Assembly: GCF_001644605.1 (NCBI RefSeq)
Contig: NZ_CP011388.1
Span: 4,259,501 to 4,323,500, forward strand
Direction: 5' to 3'
DNA from: Paenibacillus swuensis
GTDB taxonomy: Bacteria; Bacillota; Bacilli; Paenibacillales; DY6
Length of the DNA stretch: 64,000 nt
Below are positions 8,975 to 18,010 of this stretch, one piece after another. The notes under the pieces were generated by a model, which saw only the letters and a list, made by a program, of their open reading frames with translations, had not been told where the DNA came from and did no database searches. Each line of letters begins with the position of its first letter. Positions within the stretch are counted from its first letter, which is position 1. Made by a program: the position numbers and the translations under genes.

Positions 8975-9484
8975 TTATTCCGGTTTCACCAGGAACAACG
9001 GTTGGCCAAACTCGACAAGTTGTCCGTTCTCCACCAATACTTCTACGATCTCCCCATGAACTTCAGCTTCGATTTCGTTCATCAGCTTCATGGCTTCCAC
9101 AATACATACAACAGTCTTGTCTTTCACCTTGTCTCCGGTCTGTACATAGGAAGAAGAACCGGGTCCGGGGGAAGCGTAGAAAGTTCCAACCATCGGTGAA
9201 ACGATTTTATGTAAATTAGGTAATTCTGTCTCTTCAGTGCTTTGTACTTGTACAGTCGCGGAATCGGCTGAAGCCGGCACGGTTGCTTGCACTTGCGGGG
9301 CGTTCATCTGAAGCGGGGCTTGACTGTAATATCCCGGCGCAGCTGAAGTCTGTAACACATAGGATTCGGCCGGATTCGGCTTCTTGATTAAAATCCGTGT
9401 TCCTTCATTCTCGATTTCGAACTCCTGAATGGAGGTCTGGTCAATAAGCTTGATCAGGTCTTTAATTTCACTAAGCTTGAACAA
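8975..9484 (-). CDS. accB: Acetyl-CoA carboxylase, biotin carboxyl carrier protein
   Basis: The 169-residue carrier has an N-terminal [17 protein letters not shown] segment, a Pro/Ala/Gln-rich linker (about 40-85) and a C-terminal biotinyl domain. The biotin attachment site EAMKLMNEI places the modified lysine at K133; the thumb sequence YASPGPGS at 103-110 is typical of the family. The gene precedes accC by 16 bases. A TGTGATATAAT sequence on the minus strand about 30 bases upstream is a likely -10 element for the pair. Confidence 0.97.
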   Translation of the reverse strand: MFKLSEIKDLIKLIDQTSIQEFEIENEGTRILIKKPNPAESYVLQTSAAPGYYSQAPLQMNAPQVQATVPASADSATVQVQSTEETELPNLHKIVSPMVGTFYASPGPGSSSYVQTGDKVKDKTVVCIVEAMKLMNEIEAEVHGEIVEVLVENGQLVEFGQPLFLVKPE

Positions 9485-9550
9485 ATACGTTCACTCCTTA
9501 TTTAACCACTCAATAACTTTAGTTATTATATCACAAAAGGCAGAAATAGA

Positions 9551-9577
9551 AAGAGCCCAGTTTCACCGGACTCTTCC
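9551..9577 (-). terminator. Terminator after the spoIIIA operon
   Basis: On the minus strand AGAGTCCGGTGAAACTGGGCTCT folds into a stem (AGAG-CC-GT / AC-GG-CTCT with mismatches) followed by TTTCTATTT. It follows the spoIIIAH stop by about 45 bases and precedes the accB promoter. Confidence 0.7.
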
Positions 9578-9622
9578 TCTGTTTAAAGCGGTAATTCTAT
9601 TGAATTTCGCTGCCTGACGGCA

Positions 9623-10360
9623 TTATTTCATATACTGCACAGACACTTTGTCCGGAGCGATATCCAGCTCCGTAATCACTCTTTCCAAGATGCTGACGGC
9701 TTCACCGGCGGCCAGTTTCTCGGATTGCACGACAACCGTCCACTTGTCAGCGTCATTCAGTACAACCGCATTCTCGTATTCCTTCATAAATTCCGTTTCC
9801 AGCTCCGTAAGTTTGTCTTCTTTCACCTCGAGCTGTTGTATTTCATTCTGCGCTTTACTAACTTCATCCGGCGTCTTCTTCATATCCACTGTAACTGCGT
9901 TCAGGCGTTCAAACTCGCTTGCAAGCTTCTCGTTGCGTTCCATCACTTTAGTGTCGAAGAAACCCGTGCCGGACTCCGCTTCCGTCTCAATCATGTTCAG
10001 TACGGCTTCCTCGTCTTGAAACAATTCTTCCAATTTAAGATCCTCTTCCGGAGCAACCGCTGTTTCTTTTTCTCCGGCTTGATTTTTAGATGTTTCCGTT
10101 ACTTCTTTAGTGCCTGTGGCGGGTTCTTCTTTGCCCGTTTCCACTACCTCAACCGCCGAATCTGTTTCGGTCTTTGTGATCGTCTCAGTCTTAGTTACCG
10201 TCTCGGTGCCGTCAAGCAGGTTGACTTCCTTCACCGTCGTGTTGTTCGTAGCCGTCAAATCTGTTGTTCCAGGTGTATCAGTGAACAGGTAATATGCGGA
10301 CAACACAACCATTAAACTCAACATGGACACCAACCACACGGTTTGTCTTTTTGTATTCAC
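9623..10360 (-). CDS. spoIIIAH: Stage III sporulation protein AH
   Basis: SpoIIIAH is the mother-cell half of the SpoIIQ-SpoIIIAH channel across the forespore double membrane. The GTG at 10360 is preferred because GAGGAGG lies eight bases before it and the product then begins MNTKRQTVWLVSMLSL, as in B. subtilis; an ATG 30 bases upstream lacks a ribosome site. It has one membrane segment (about 7-26), a long Thr/Glu/Lys-rich linker that is longer than usual, and a C-terminal domain of the YscJ/FliF-like ring-building fold (about 135-245) ending in DIAPDKVSVQYMK. It is the last gene of the operon. Confidence 0.95.
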   Translation of the reverse strand: MNTKRQTVWLVSMLSLMVVLSAYYLFTDTPGTTDLTATNNTTVKEVNLLDGTETVTKTETITKTETDSAVEVVETGKEEPATGTKEVTETSKNQAGEKETAVAPEEDLKLEELFQDEEAVLNMIETEAESGTGFFDTKVMERNEKLASEFERLNAVTVDMKKTPDEVSKAQNEIQQLEVKEDKLTELETEFMKEYENAVVLNDADKWTVVVQSEKLAAGEAVSILERVITELDIAPDKVSVQYMK

Positions 10361-10421
10361 TTTCAATTCCTCCTCATGGATATAACTCATTTTTTTGGGA
10401 TTTCAGGGCGCGATTCTATAT

Positions 10422-11054
10422 TCACTGTTTTCTTGGCACAACCGAGATACGATGCGCCGGAACACTCAAGCCTCTTTCTACCGCCTCTTTGATCAGGCGC
10501 TTAACAGCCGCGTTCTCCGCGCCCCTGGCGACAATTAACACCCCTCGTACCTGAGGTTTCATCTTCTTCACCACGATGGGAACCTGGTCGCCGGATTTCT
10601 CATGCAGTACCACGTCGCTGCTCTGATCCACATCCGTCACATGCCTGCGCCCGCCGTTCTGATCATTCTCATCTGTCACCTGCTGTGTGCTCTTTGTGTT
10701 CTGTTTGATCACCAATTCTTCCGTAGAATCAATCGTAACCAGAACATCCACAGCGCCGACCCCAATCATTTTATCCAGAATTTCCCTGATCTTGGTTTCG
10801 TACTTACGCTCATACTCGTCAAACTCCGTATCCTCTTTGGCGGCGCCGAATGCCGGTTCAGCGTTCTGCTCCGGTGAACCTCTGCTGTCGCTCAGCGGAT
10901 CGGCAATTTCTTTGACGGACACGAAAGAATTAATGATCATCAACGCCGCGCCGGTGAGTCCCAGCAGTACGATCCAGCGGATCGTCTGGGTTCGTTTACC
11001 GCCGCCCGGACCGCCGCCGGTCCATTTCTCCAGCAGCTCCGTAAATTTCCCCAT
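10422..11054 (-). CDS. spoIIIAG: Stage III sporulation protein AG
   Basis: SpoIIIAG forms a large ring in the intermembrane space as part of the mother-cell to forespore feeding tube. The 210-residue protein has an N-terminal cytoplasmic stretch with GGGPGGGKRT, one membrane segment (about 27-46) and a periplasm-like ring domain. The C-terminal half carries GVLIVARGAENAAVKRLIKEAV and HRISV, typical of the family. It lies 18 bases after spoIIIAF. Confidence 0.95.
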   Translation of the reverse strand: MGKFTELLEKWTGGGPGGGKRTQTIRWIVLLGLTGAALMIINSFVSVKEIADPLSDSRGSPEQNAEPAFGAAKEDTEFDEYERKYETKIREILDKMIGVGAVDVLVTIDSTEELVIKQNTKSTQQVTDENDQNGGRRHVTDVDQSSDVVLHEKSGDQVPIVVKKMKPQVRGVLIVARGAENAAVKRLIKEAVERGLSVPAHRISVVPRKQ

Positions 11055-11072
11055 ATGTTCACCTCGCTTTCT

Positions 11073-11849
11073 TTATTCGCCGTTCCTGGAACCGTCTGAA
11101 TAAATAACGGTTATTTGTTGTTCATGAATGCCCCATTTGTTGCGAAGTTGTTCTCCGTACCTCACCTTAGCAGATTCAGCCTTCGCCTCGGCCCGTTCTT
11201 GCTCAGTAGGTTGCGGCGGCCCAGGCGGTTGTTGCGATCTATTATGAACGGTTCCTTCAAATGAAGTCTCCCGATTATTTTCAAGTTCAATGTTTACATT
11301 TACGGGCATTACAGGCTGGATCTCCTCGATGGAAGGTTCCCGAGCCCCATGGCCTTCTCCGTCCGGAACTTTAGGCTGGGAAGATAAATGCAGCTCCACT
11401 TGCTTAATTCCCAATTCCCCATTGTCCAATTGTTGGGTCGTTACCTTCACATTCCGGAGCATATCGCCATCCGCGGTATGCAGATCATCCGCAATCATCT
11501 GGGCAATTCGACTCTCCACCTCAGGCACCGTTTGTGTAAGTTGCTCATCTTTCAGCTTAAGACCCTGTGCCAGAATTTCTTGAAGTTGAGGTTGGCTGCC
11601 CACTGCCAATCCTCTGCCTGCCCCGACTGCTTCAGGCAACTCTTCAATCGCGGCCGTCATCTTGGCGCTGTTCCAGTCCGATTTCAGCAGATGCACCAAG
11701 GGCGTAAGGATCGCGAGCAGAATGAAGAGCGACACCACTAATTTCACGTAGCGGGTCAGCGCGCGATTGGGAAGCATCAGGTCTACGAAGGTGGCCAGCA
11801 GAATAATGACGATAATATCCCGGAGCCAACCGCTTAACCATGTCAGCAT
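11073..11849 (-). CDS. spoIIIAF: Stage III sporulation protein AF
   Basis: A 258-residue protein with two N-terminal membrane segments (about 10-28 and 34-55), the family start WLRDIIVIILLATFVDLMLPN and a divergent soluble C-terminal region rich in Gln, Glu and Pro. SpoIIIAF is a membrane component of the A-Q channel complex needed for sigma-G activity. It is longer than the B. subtilis protein, mainly in the linker around residues 170-225. Confidence 0.93.
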   Translation of the reverse strand: MLTWLSGWLRDIIVIILLATFVDLMLPNRALTRYVKLVVSLFILLAILTPLVHLLKSDWNSAKMTAAIEELPEAVGAGRGLAVGSQPQLQEILAQGLKLKDEQLTQTVPEVESRIAQMIADDLHTADGDMLRNVKVTTQQLDNGELGIKQVELHLSSQPKVPDGEGHGAREPSIEEIQPVMPVNVNIELENNRETSFEGTVHNRSQQPPGPPQPTEQERAEAKAESAKVRYGEQLRNKWGIHEQQITVIYSDGSRNGE

Positions 11850-11877
11850 ATCCTGCTCCTTTCCGGTAGGCGTTTCT

Positions 11878-13065
11878 TCATCGCATCATGACTGTTACAT
11901 TTCCCGCTGTAAGAATAATGGTGATGGACAAGAAAAACATCAATCCTACGGTTGCCAGTGCCGCGAACACGTAAATCATGCTTTTACCGATGGTTTGCAA
12001 GCATCCTATAATTGGGTTGTCTCCAAGCGGCTGCATTACGGCTGCCGCTACGTTGTAGATGAGCGCCAGGGTCAGAATCTTGATCGCGGGAAACGCGCAC
12101 AGGAAGATGATGATGACCACACCCGCCAGCCCAATGCCGTTCTTCACCAGCAAGGACGCGCTGATCACGGTGTCCGCCGCATCCGAAAACACCCGGCCGA
12201 CAACCGGCACGAAATTACCGGTGACGTATTTGGCGGTTCTTAGCGTCACCCCGTCCGTTACGGCTCCCGTGGCTCCTTGTACGGAGATCACCCCGAGAAA
12301 GACGGTAAGGAAAACTCCCAGCAAGCCTACACTGATGGTACGAAGCAAGTTCGCAAGTTGAGTTACTTTGTACTTATCTGATAAGAAGGAGACGATGTGC
12401 AGCACTGCCGAGAAGAATAATAGCGGAAACACAATCGCATAAATCAAAGTACCGATTGTATGAATCATGAACACAATGAGCGGGTGCATAAGTGTGACTG
12501 TTGTGACATTGCCCATGGAAGTCAATAAAGTGAGAAGTAAAGGAACCATCGCCATCATGAAATGGATCATGCTCTCAATGGCGTTCTTTGCGTATCCGAT
12601 CGCTACGTTAAACGAATTGATAGCCAGTATAATGATGACCATGTAAGTAATGGAGTAGGCGATTTTACTCACCGCGCTGCGTTCGAAGGCTGACTGCAGC
12701 GTTTCGAGTATCATGCTGAATACGGTCAGGATCACGATGGAAACCAACAGTTTTCCGTTGTAGAGAATTTCATGAAAGAAGTATTTCAGAATTCCCTGGA
12801 ACATGTCTTTCAAACTGAACCCGTCACCGCCAGGAATCAATAACTCCATGAAAGTCGGCACTTTACTGTCCGGCAGATAGCCCCCGTATTCGTGAACCAG
12901 CTGATCCCAGAATTGCTCCACCTGATCGGTCGGCAGGTTATCGGCCTGTCTCTCGATTAAGGCGTCTGCCGGAGATGCGGCGAAGCTGGTTGTTCCCATA
13001 TAGATAAAAGCCGCAAACATCAAGGTGAGAATGAGTTTCCACGGTTCTGCGTTCGCTGTTCTCAT
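11878..13065 (-). CDS. spoIIIAE: Stage III sporulation protein AE
   Basis: A 395-residue polytopic membrane protein with a cleavable-looking signal segment (about 12-30 ending in ASFAASPADA) and about eight later membrane spans. Conserved stretches include LIPGGDGFSLKDMFQGIL and VPVVGRVFSDAADTVISAS. SpoIIIAE resembles an export-apparatus or transporter core of the spoIIIA channel. It lies 31 bases after spoIIIAD and 28 before spoIIIAF. Confidence 0.95.
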   Translation of the reverse strand: MRTANAEPWKLILTLMFAAFIYMGTTSFAASPADALIERQADNLPTDQVEQFWDQLVHEYGGYLPDSKVPTFMELLIPGGDGFSLKDMFQGILKYFFHEILYNGKLLVSIVILTVFSMILETLQSAFERSAVSKIAYSITYMVIIILAINSFNVAIGYAKNAIESMIHFMMAMVPLLLTLLTSMGNVTTVTLMHPLIVFMIHTIGTLIYAIVFPLLFFSAVLHIVSFLSDKYKVTQLANLLRTISVGLLGVFLTVFLGVISVQGATGAVTDGVTLRTAKYVTGNFVPVVGRVFSDAADTVISASLLVKNGIGLAGVVIIIFLCAFPAIKILTLALIYNVAAAVMQPLGDNPIIGCLQTIGKSMIYVFAALATVGLMFFLSITIILTAGNVTVMMR

Positions 13066-13096
13066 GGCGCAGCATTCAACTCCTAAGGTCTGTTGG

Positions 13097-13486
13097 TCAG
13101 GTCGGCAACAGCTTCAATACCGTTTCCACGATAACCGTAATAATGGGAATGGCCATGACCATAATCAGAATTTTACCGGCCAGCTCGATTTTGCCTGCGA
13201 TTGCTTCCTGCCCGGCATCCCTTACAACCTGCGCCCCAAACTCCGCGATATAAGCAATGCCGATGATTTTCAGGATTGTTTTGAGGAAGATCATGTTGAT
13301 TTCCGTTTTCAGCGCCATATGCTCCAAGACGCGTATGATCGAAGATATTTTGCCAATCAGGAAGAGAAAGATCATGACGCCCACGAAGATGGACAACAGA
13401 AACGCGAAGACCGGCTTCTGCTCCCGTATGATAAGCACCAGCACCGTCGTGATGATACCAAGCCCTACAATCTGTATAATTTCCAT
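13097..13486 (-). CDS. spoIIIAD: Stage III sporulation protein AD
   Basis: A 129-residue membrane protein with four hydrophobic segments and the family motifs IIQIVGLGIITTVLVLII and IAYIAEFGAQVVRDAGQ. SpoIIIAD resembles small membrane subunits of type III secretion export gates. Start ATG at 13486 is ten bases after the spoIIIAC stop. Confidence 0.95.
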   Translation of the reverse strand: MEIIQIVGLGIITTVLVLIIREQKPVFAFLLSIFVGVMIFLFLIGKISSIIRVLEHMALKTEINMIFLKTILKIIGIAYIAEFGAQVVRDAGQEAIAGKIELAGKILIMVMAIPIITVIVETVLKLLPT

Positions 13487-13495
13487 GGCGACCGC

Positions 13496-13699
13496 CTATT
13501 GAAACAAGAAGATGGTTTTGATTTCCCTGAACAGATCGTCCAGCATTCGGATGACCATGAAGAGCACGACGACGAACCCGATCAACGTCACCCAGTGGGC
13601 GTAATCTTCCTTGCCCATTTGTTTGAGAACAGTATGAAGCATGGCTACGATAATGCCGACGCCGGCGATCTGGAATACACTCGACACGTCGATGTTCAT
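13496..13699 (-). CDS. spoIIIAC: Stage III sporulation protein AC
   Basis: A 67-residue membrane protein with two hydrophobic segments, VSSVFQIAGVGIIVAMLHTVL and the following WVTLIGFVVVLFMVI, as expected for SpoIIIAC. It precedes spoIIIAD and follows spoIIIAB by 12 bases. Confidence 0.95.
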   Translation of the reverse strand: MNIDVSSVFQIAGVGIIVAMLHTVLKQMGKEDYAHWVTLIGFVVVLFMVIRMLDDLFREIKTIFLFQ

Positions 13700-13711
13700 T
13701 TGGCACCCCTC

Positions 13712-14227
13712 TTAATACATCAATATGGCGACCAGCGCACCGCCTAAAGCACCGAGGCTCTTCCACATCGACTCGTAACGTCTCTGTTGTTCCCTCGCTA
13801 GTTCTTCTTCGCTTTGCAGCTGATTCATGGCCAGCCGGAGATGCTTGATCTGGTTGTCCCGATCGCTGACGCCGAGCGTATGTCCCAGTTGCCGCATCAC
13901 CTGTTGCTCCGCTTTGCCCATGGAGGTCGCTCCCCAGTGGACCTTCACCGCTTCATGCATCGCTTCCGCCGCCGTCATTCCTTGCCGCTTCAGCTGCTCG
14001 GAAGCGGTTCTAAACAAGGAGGAAAGCGGCTCGGTTGCTTGCTCCGAGAGCGCGGTCAACGCTTCAGGCAACGGTGTGAACCCATAGTGAATCTCCGTCT
14101 CCAGCCGTTGCAGCGCCTGAATCAACTCGCGAATTTCCTTCGGGCGATTCGCGTACTTCGCGGATTGAATGAAGCCGAACAGCGTGCCCGCGGCGATAAT
14201 GATGACGGCGCCCAGCAGCTTCATCAT
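13712..14227 (-). CDS. spoIIIAB: Stage III sporulation protein AB
   Basis: A 171-residue protein with membrane anchors at both ends (about 2-20 and 155-171), REIRELIQALQRLETEIHYG and TPLPEAL motifs and a helical cytoplasmic middle. It resembles GspF-type secretion inner-membrane proteins. The ATG overlaps the spoIIIAA stop by four bases. Confidence 0.95.
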   Translation of the reverse strand: MMKLLGAVIIIAAGTLFGFIQSAKYANRPKEIRELIQALQRLETEIHYGFTPLPEALTALSEQATEPLSSLFRTASEQLKRQGMTAAEAMHEAVKVHWGATSMGKAEQQVMRQLGHTLGVSDRDNQIKHLRLAMNQLQSEEELAREQQRRYESMWKSLGALGGALVAILMY

Positions 14228-15228
14228 GAGTTCAAGCCTCCGCCGGCCATGGTGCTTCTCGCGGCTCGCGAAGGTTGCCCCGGCTGAATTCGGCGACCCT
14301 GTCCGTCATAGACGGCCTGGGTCCTCTGCTCGCCCTGCGTGCCCAGCACGACATAGCGGCCGAAGAAGCCGTCCTCCGCCATTCCCGACAGAATCGGTCG
14401 GCGGCGGATGTCGTCAAGCCCCCGGCCGTGCGCGGTGGCGATGACGATAATGCCTGCGTGCAGCGCTTCCTGAATGGCTTCGGCATCCTCACGCCGGCCG
14501 ATCTCGTCGACGATGAGGATTTCCGGCGACATCGACCGGATCATCATCATCATGCCCTCGGCCTTCGGACAGGCATCCAGCACATCCGTGCGGGAGCCGA
14601 CGTTGAACGTGGGCACGCCTTTCACACAAGCCGCGAGCTCCGAACGCTCGTCGACGATTCCGACTTTCCGGGCTTTCACATGTAAGCCCGGGACACCCGA
14701 ACCGGCGATGCGCGCCAGGTCGCGCAGCAAGGTGGTCTTGCCCTGCTGCGGCGGCGAGATCAGCAGCGTGTGATGCGGCGCATGCCGCGCCGGGTCCAGG
14801 AGCAGCGGGAACAGAGCATCCGCGGCGCCGACGATTTCCTTCGCGAGCCGGATGTTAAATCCGGCAATATCGCGAAGCTGTTTGACTTGGCCGCGGTCCA
14901 GCACGGCGCGGCCGGCCAAGCCGATCCGGTGGCCGCCGCGAACCGTGATGTACCCTCGGCGCAGCTCCTCTTCCAACGTGTACAAGGAATGGTTGGAGAT
15001 GAGGTCCAGCAGCTTCAGACATTCCTCACGCGGAGGAAGGTAGGCGCCCTCCGGTTGTTCGGAAAGCATCCCTTGAGGCGTCACGAACCGGTAATGCCCC
15101 TCATACACAATCTCAAGCGGCCGATTCTCGCGAATGCGGATTTCTTCCAACCGGGCTTGTACCTTGTCCGGAAGTGAAGCGATGATATGCTGCAAACTTA
15201 ACGGCAATAGTGCGATGGCGCTGTTCAT
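14224..15228 (-). CDS. spoIIIAA: Stage III sporulation protein AA (ATPase)
   Basis: SpoIIIAA is the secretion-ATPase-like motor of the mother-cell to forespore channel. The 334-residue protein has a Walker A PPQQGKTTLLRD near 158-169, a Walker B EILIVDEIG near 236-244 and the downstream GGLDDIRRRP-like region after an ATAHG motif. It is the promoter-proximal gene of spoIIIAA-AH, and ends by a four-base overlap with spoIIIAB. Local base composition is markedly GC-rich from 13.8 to 15.0 kb. Confidence 0.96.
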   Translation of the reverse strand: MNSAIALLPLSLQHIIASLPDKVQARLEEIRIRENRPLEIVYEGHYRFVTPQGMLSEQPEGAYLPPREECLKLLDLISNHSLYTLEEELRRGYITVRGGHRIGLAGRAVLDRGQVKQLRDIAGFNIRLAKEIVGAADALFPLLLDPARHAPHHTLLISPPQQGKTTLLRDLARIAGSGVPGLHVKARKVGIVDERSELAACVKGVPTFNVGSRTDVLDACPKAEGMMMMIRSMSPEILIVDEIGRREDAEAIQEALHAGIIVIATAHGRGLDDIRRRPILSGMAEDGFFGRYVVLGTQGEQRTQAVYDGQGRRIQPGQPSRAARSTMAGGGLNS

Positions 15229-15269
15229 CTTCCTTTCACCTCCGGGGACAAGTCCGATCGTATACCCCT

Positions 15270-15297
15270 AACTTATGCTTGCTCACCGAAAATATGA
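15270..15297 (-). promoter_or_regulatory. Candidate sigma-E promoter of the spoIIIA operon
   Basis: On the minus strand TCATATT (complement of 15291-15297) fits the sigma-E -35 pattern KMATATT, and CATAAGTT (complement of 15270-15277) fits the -10 pattern CATACAHT at six of eight positions. The spacer is 13 rather than the usual 14-15. The B. subtilis operon is transcribed from a sigma-E promoter at this position. Confidence 0.55.
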
Positions 15298-15324
15298 CTA
15301 GCATTTCCCGATTTAATAGAAAGC

Positions 15325-15591
15325 TTATTTCTTGATAATTCCGATGAACAAACAGCATACACCGGCGGCTACCCAGAGAAATTTACTTGGCGACAGCTTA
15401 TCGGCAATGCCGACCAAGCCTACGGTTGTTGTGGCAATTAGAACAAGCGGACCAACCAACGCAAGACCTGAATTCACCATGATCGCCTTCTCAATCTGGT
15501 TGAATCTAAGCATCAGCATGGCGGCAATAATCTCGATCGAGCCCGATCCGAGCCTCAGTAACGCCATCGTTAATACAATTTTGTTCAACAT
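15325..15591 (-). CDS. yqhV: YqhV-family (DUF2619) membrane protein
   Basis: An 88-residue protein with three hydrophobic segments. The sequence LRLGSGSIEIIAAMLMLRFN-QIEKAIMVNS is characteristic of YqhV, which is found immediately upstream of spoIIIAA in B. subtilis and relatives, as here. Its function is unknown; it is transcribed during sporulation in B. subtilis. Confidence 0.88.
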   Translation of the reverse strand: MLNKIVLTMALLRLGSGSIEIIAAMLMLRFNQIEKAIMVNSGLALVGPLVLIATTTVGLVGIADKLSPSKFLWVAAGVCCLFIGIIKK

Positions 15592-15655
15592 GTCATTCTC
15601 TCCCTTCTTTTATTTCTCTATTTCTATGCGGGCTTGTCTCTTTTTAGCATAGGGG

Positions 15656-15684
15656 CACCTCCCCAGTTCGCCCTGCATATATTG
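15656..15684 (+). promoter_or_regulatory. Possible sigma-K-type promoter before the sulfolactate genes
   Basis: CACC at 15656-15659 and CATATATTG at 15676-15684 are 16 bases apart and resemble the sigma-K pattern (mACm-N16-CATAnnnTA), except for the last base. Sulfolactate is a spore compound in B. subtilis, which makes a late sporulation promoter plausible, but the match is short. Confidence 0.3.
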
Positions 15685-15761
15685 CTCAAATACAACAGGA
15701 GAACTTCGCGTTACCCGCGATAAATTTTCCTAATTTACGGATAGAGCGAGGAGAAACGTAA

Positions 15762-16577
15762 ATGGAAGCAATTTCTCTGCCGATATGGCATCCACTGCTT
15801 CTCGACCCAAGCGGTCAACGGGAAGCTAAACCGCGCGACAAGGGACTCACCATGGTTATTGATAAAGGACTCGGAATCCGCGCCTTTGCTGATTTAATGG
15901 GCACCTCCTCCGCGCATATAGATTTAATTAAGCTTGGGTTTGGCACATCCGCGTTGTATCCTGTAGAAATTTTGAAACAAAAAATTGAAATCGCCAAAGC
16001 CCATAACGTGCTGATTTTACCAGGCGGCACCTTTCTTGAAGTCGCTGTAACCAAGGGACAAACCGATGCTTATTTTGAGACCATCCAAGGGCTTGGCTTC
16101 AACGCTGTGGAAGTTTCGGACGGCACGATTGAAATGGATCGCAAAACTAGAATCGGGCTGATTTTGGAAGGAAAAAGAAGGCAGTTGGAAGTGTTCACGG
16201 AATACGGGAAAAAATGCTGGGGCTCCTCCATTGAGATCGAAGAACTGATTCAAACGGTGGAATGCGATCTGGAATTCGGCGCGAAGCTTGTTACCATTGA
16301 AGGCAGGGAATCGGGTATGGGCGTGGGGATCTTTGATGAAAAAGGGCAGTGTAAAGAAGATGACTTTGCGTTAATTGTTAAACGATTGCCTCATCTGAAC
16401 CGAATCATGTGGGAGACACCGCTCAAATCCCAGCAATCTCAGCTATTAAATATGTTAGGCTCCCAGATTCACCTGGGTAACATTGCTCCTGAGGATGTGT
16501 TCTCATTGGAGGCTTTACGGCGCGGCTTGCGGTCGGATACGTTTCAATTCGGGGAGCAGCTTCATTACTATATCTAG
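15762..16577 (+). CDS. comA: Phosphosulfolactate synthase
   Basis: ComA-type enzymes add sulfite to phosphoenolpyruvate to give 2-phospho-3-sulfolactate. The 271-residue protein shows the family features: DKGLGIRAFADLM, IDLIKLGFGTSALYP, LPGGTFLEVA and GFNAVEVSDGTIEM, which form the TIM-barrel active site. The B. subtilis homologue YitD is encoded beside YitC and supplies sulfolactate found in spores. Here too the phosphatase gene follows 56 bases downstream. ATG is preceded by GAGGAG. No obvious sulfolactate dehydrogenase (ComC) lies nearby, so the pathway probably stops at sulfolactate. Confidence 0.9.
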   Translation: MEAISLPIWHPLLLDPSGQREAKPRDKGLTMVIDKGLGIRAFADLMGTSSAHIDLIKLGFGTSALYPVEILKQKIEIAKAHNVLILPGGTFLEVAVTKGQTDAYFETIQGLGFNAVEVSDGTIEMDRKTRIGLILEGKRRQLEVFTEYGKKCWGSSIEIEELIQTVECDLEFGAKLVTIEGRESGMGVGIFDEKGQCKEDDFALIVKRLPHLNRIMWETPLKSQQSQLLNMLGSQIHLGNIAPEDVFSLEALRRGLRSDTFQFGEQLHYYI

Positions 16578-16633
16578 ATACGGGGAACAACGATGCGTCT
16601 TCATAGAGGCATGAATCGGGAGGTATATTAACA

Positions 16634-17389
16634 ATGCAAGTGGACGTTATCTCCAGTGTAAACGAAGCCCGAACCGACGAATTGCTTCATAAAACCGTTA
16701 TCGTCATTGATGTTCTTCGGGCAACCAGTACCGTAGTCAGCGCCTTGGATAACGGCGGCGCGTGTATAATTCCTGTGGAAACCGTCAGCCAGGCCAAACA
16801 ATGCCAATCTCTTGGCGATCTGCTGGGCGGAGAAAGGTATTGCAAGAAAATCGCAGGCTTCCACTTCGGCAATTCACCGTTGGAATATACAGAGCAGCAT
16901 GTTAAAGACAGGAGAATTATATTAACCACCACCAACGGGACCCGCGCTGTGCAAAAGGCGCAACGAGCAGCCATTGTGCTCGCCGGGTGTCTTAGAAATG
17001 CGGCATCATGCGCCGAAACGGCCGTTTCCTTCGGCAAAGATATCGCTGTTCTATGTTCAGGAACCCGGGATGAATTTTCATTAGAGGATGGTTTATGCGC
17101 GGGTTTACTCGTGGAGCGAATTGTTCAGTTTGTCGGCAATCAATCGAGGGCAAGAGTATCCACCAATGATTTGGGAATGGCGCTTCGCTTTGCTTATTTG
17201 CATCAACAAGACGATATCACCTCGACGTTGCTGGAATCCAGCAACGGTAAGCGACTAGCCAGATTAGGGTATCGAGAAGATGTGGTGTATTGCTCCGAGG
17301 TCGATGTGACCACGATGGTGCCGATCCTGGATCAGGGCATGCTGGTTCCTTTCAGCTGCAGCGCTCAGGCGCGCACACTTCCGCGTTAA
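16634..17389 (+). CDS. comB: 2-phosphosulfolactate phosphatase
   Basis: ComB removes phosphate from 2-phosphosulfolactate to give 3-sulfolactate. The 251-residue protein contains the family motifs TVIVIDVLRATSTVVSAL near 25-42, GGERYCKKIAGFHFGNSPLEY near 64 (key residues G64, E65, F77, N80, S81), TTTNGTRAV near 99-107 and CSGTRDEFSLEDGLCAG. It corresponds to B. subtilis YitC and follows the synthase in the same direction. ATG has a GGGAGG site. Confidence 0.92.
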   Translation: MQVDVISSVNEARTDELLHKTVIVIDVLRATSTVVSALDNGGACIIPVETVSQAKQCQSLGDLLGGERYCKKIAGFHFGNSPLEYTEQHVKDRRIILTTTNGTRAVQKAQRAAIVLAGCLRNAASCAETAVSFGKDIAVLCSGTRDEFSLEDGLCAGLLVERIVQFVGNQSRARVSTNDLGMALRFAYLHQQDDITSTLLESSNGKRLARLGYREDVVYCSEVDVTTMVPILDQGMLVPFSCSAQARTLPR

Positions 17390-17476
17390 TGGATTGTCCG
17401 TTCTATCCGTTCTAAAAAGCCCGTCCACTCATACACTCTAATAGAAATCTATTAGGACAGGGGTTCGGGCATCGCT

Positions 17477-17941
17477 ATGAACGGAGACATCGTATTGGTT
17501 GTACTCATTATCATAGGGCTGATCGGCAGATCGCATATCATTACAACAGCCGCTTGTATACTTCTTGTTGTCAAGCTGGTGAATCTGGACCGTTTTCTGC
17601 CATCTATTGAGCGAAGAGGACTGGAGCTCGGTTTGCTGTTTCTTACCATGGGTGTCCTCGTACCTTTTGCGAGCGAAAAAATAACCTATAAAGATATTGC
17701 CTCGGCCTTTATGACATGGCCGGGCATTGTTGCATTGTTGGGCGGCGCGATCGCCACCTATATGAACGGCAAAGGTCTTGACTTGCTTAAGGTGGATCCT
17801 CAGATGATTGTCGGACTCGTCATCGGCTCCATCTTCGGGATCATCTTTTTACGGGGCATTCCGGTTGGCCCCCTCATGGCTGCGGGCATCACCGCAATGA
17901 TTATGAAAGTGGTGCAATTGGTGATGAACCGTCTGCCATGA
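17477..17941 (+). CDS. DUF441 (YtwI/YeaL-type) membrane protein
   Basis: A 154-residue protein with about four membrane segments. It has the DUF441 pattern: [20 protein letters not shown]-type first segment, then [23 protein letters not shown] and [24 protein letters not shown], given here only by its key blocks TMGVLVPFA and [10 protein letters not shown]. The function is unknown. It lies 87 bases after comB, behind a short AT-rich inverted repeat (TAATAGA-AA-TCTATTA at 17440-17455). Confidence 0.85.
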   Translation: MNGDIVLVVLIIIGLIGRSHIITTAACILLVVKLVNLDRFLPSIERRGLELGLLFLTMGVLVPFASEKITYKDIASAFMTWPGIVALLGGAIATYMNGKGLDLLKVDPQMIVGLVIGSIFGIIFLRGIPVGPLMAAGITAMIMKVVQLVMNRLP

Positions 17942-17966
17942 CTTGCATTACCAAAGAGCCCCATAG

Positions 17967-17995
17967 AAAACAGCCTGCCGGCGGCAGGCTGTTTC
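17967..17995. terminator. Bidirectional terminator
   Basis: AAACAGCCTGCCG-GCGGCAGGCTGTTT forms an almost perfect stem between the convergent DUF441 gene and lysC; A-runs on one side and T-runs on the other suit both directions. Confidence 0.85.
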
Positions 17996-18010
17996 AGGTT
18001 TAATCGTACA

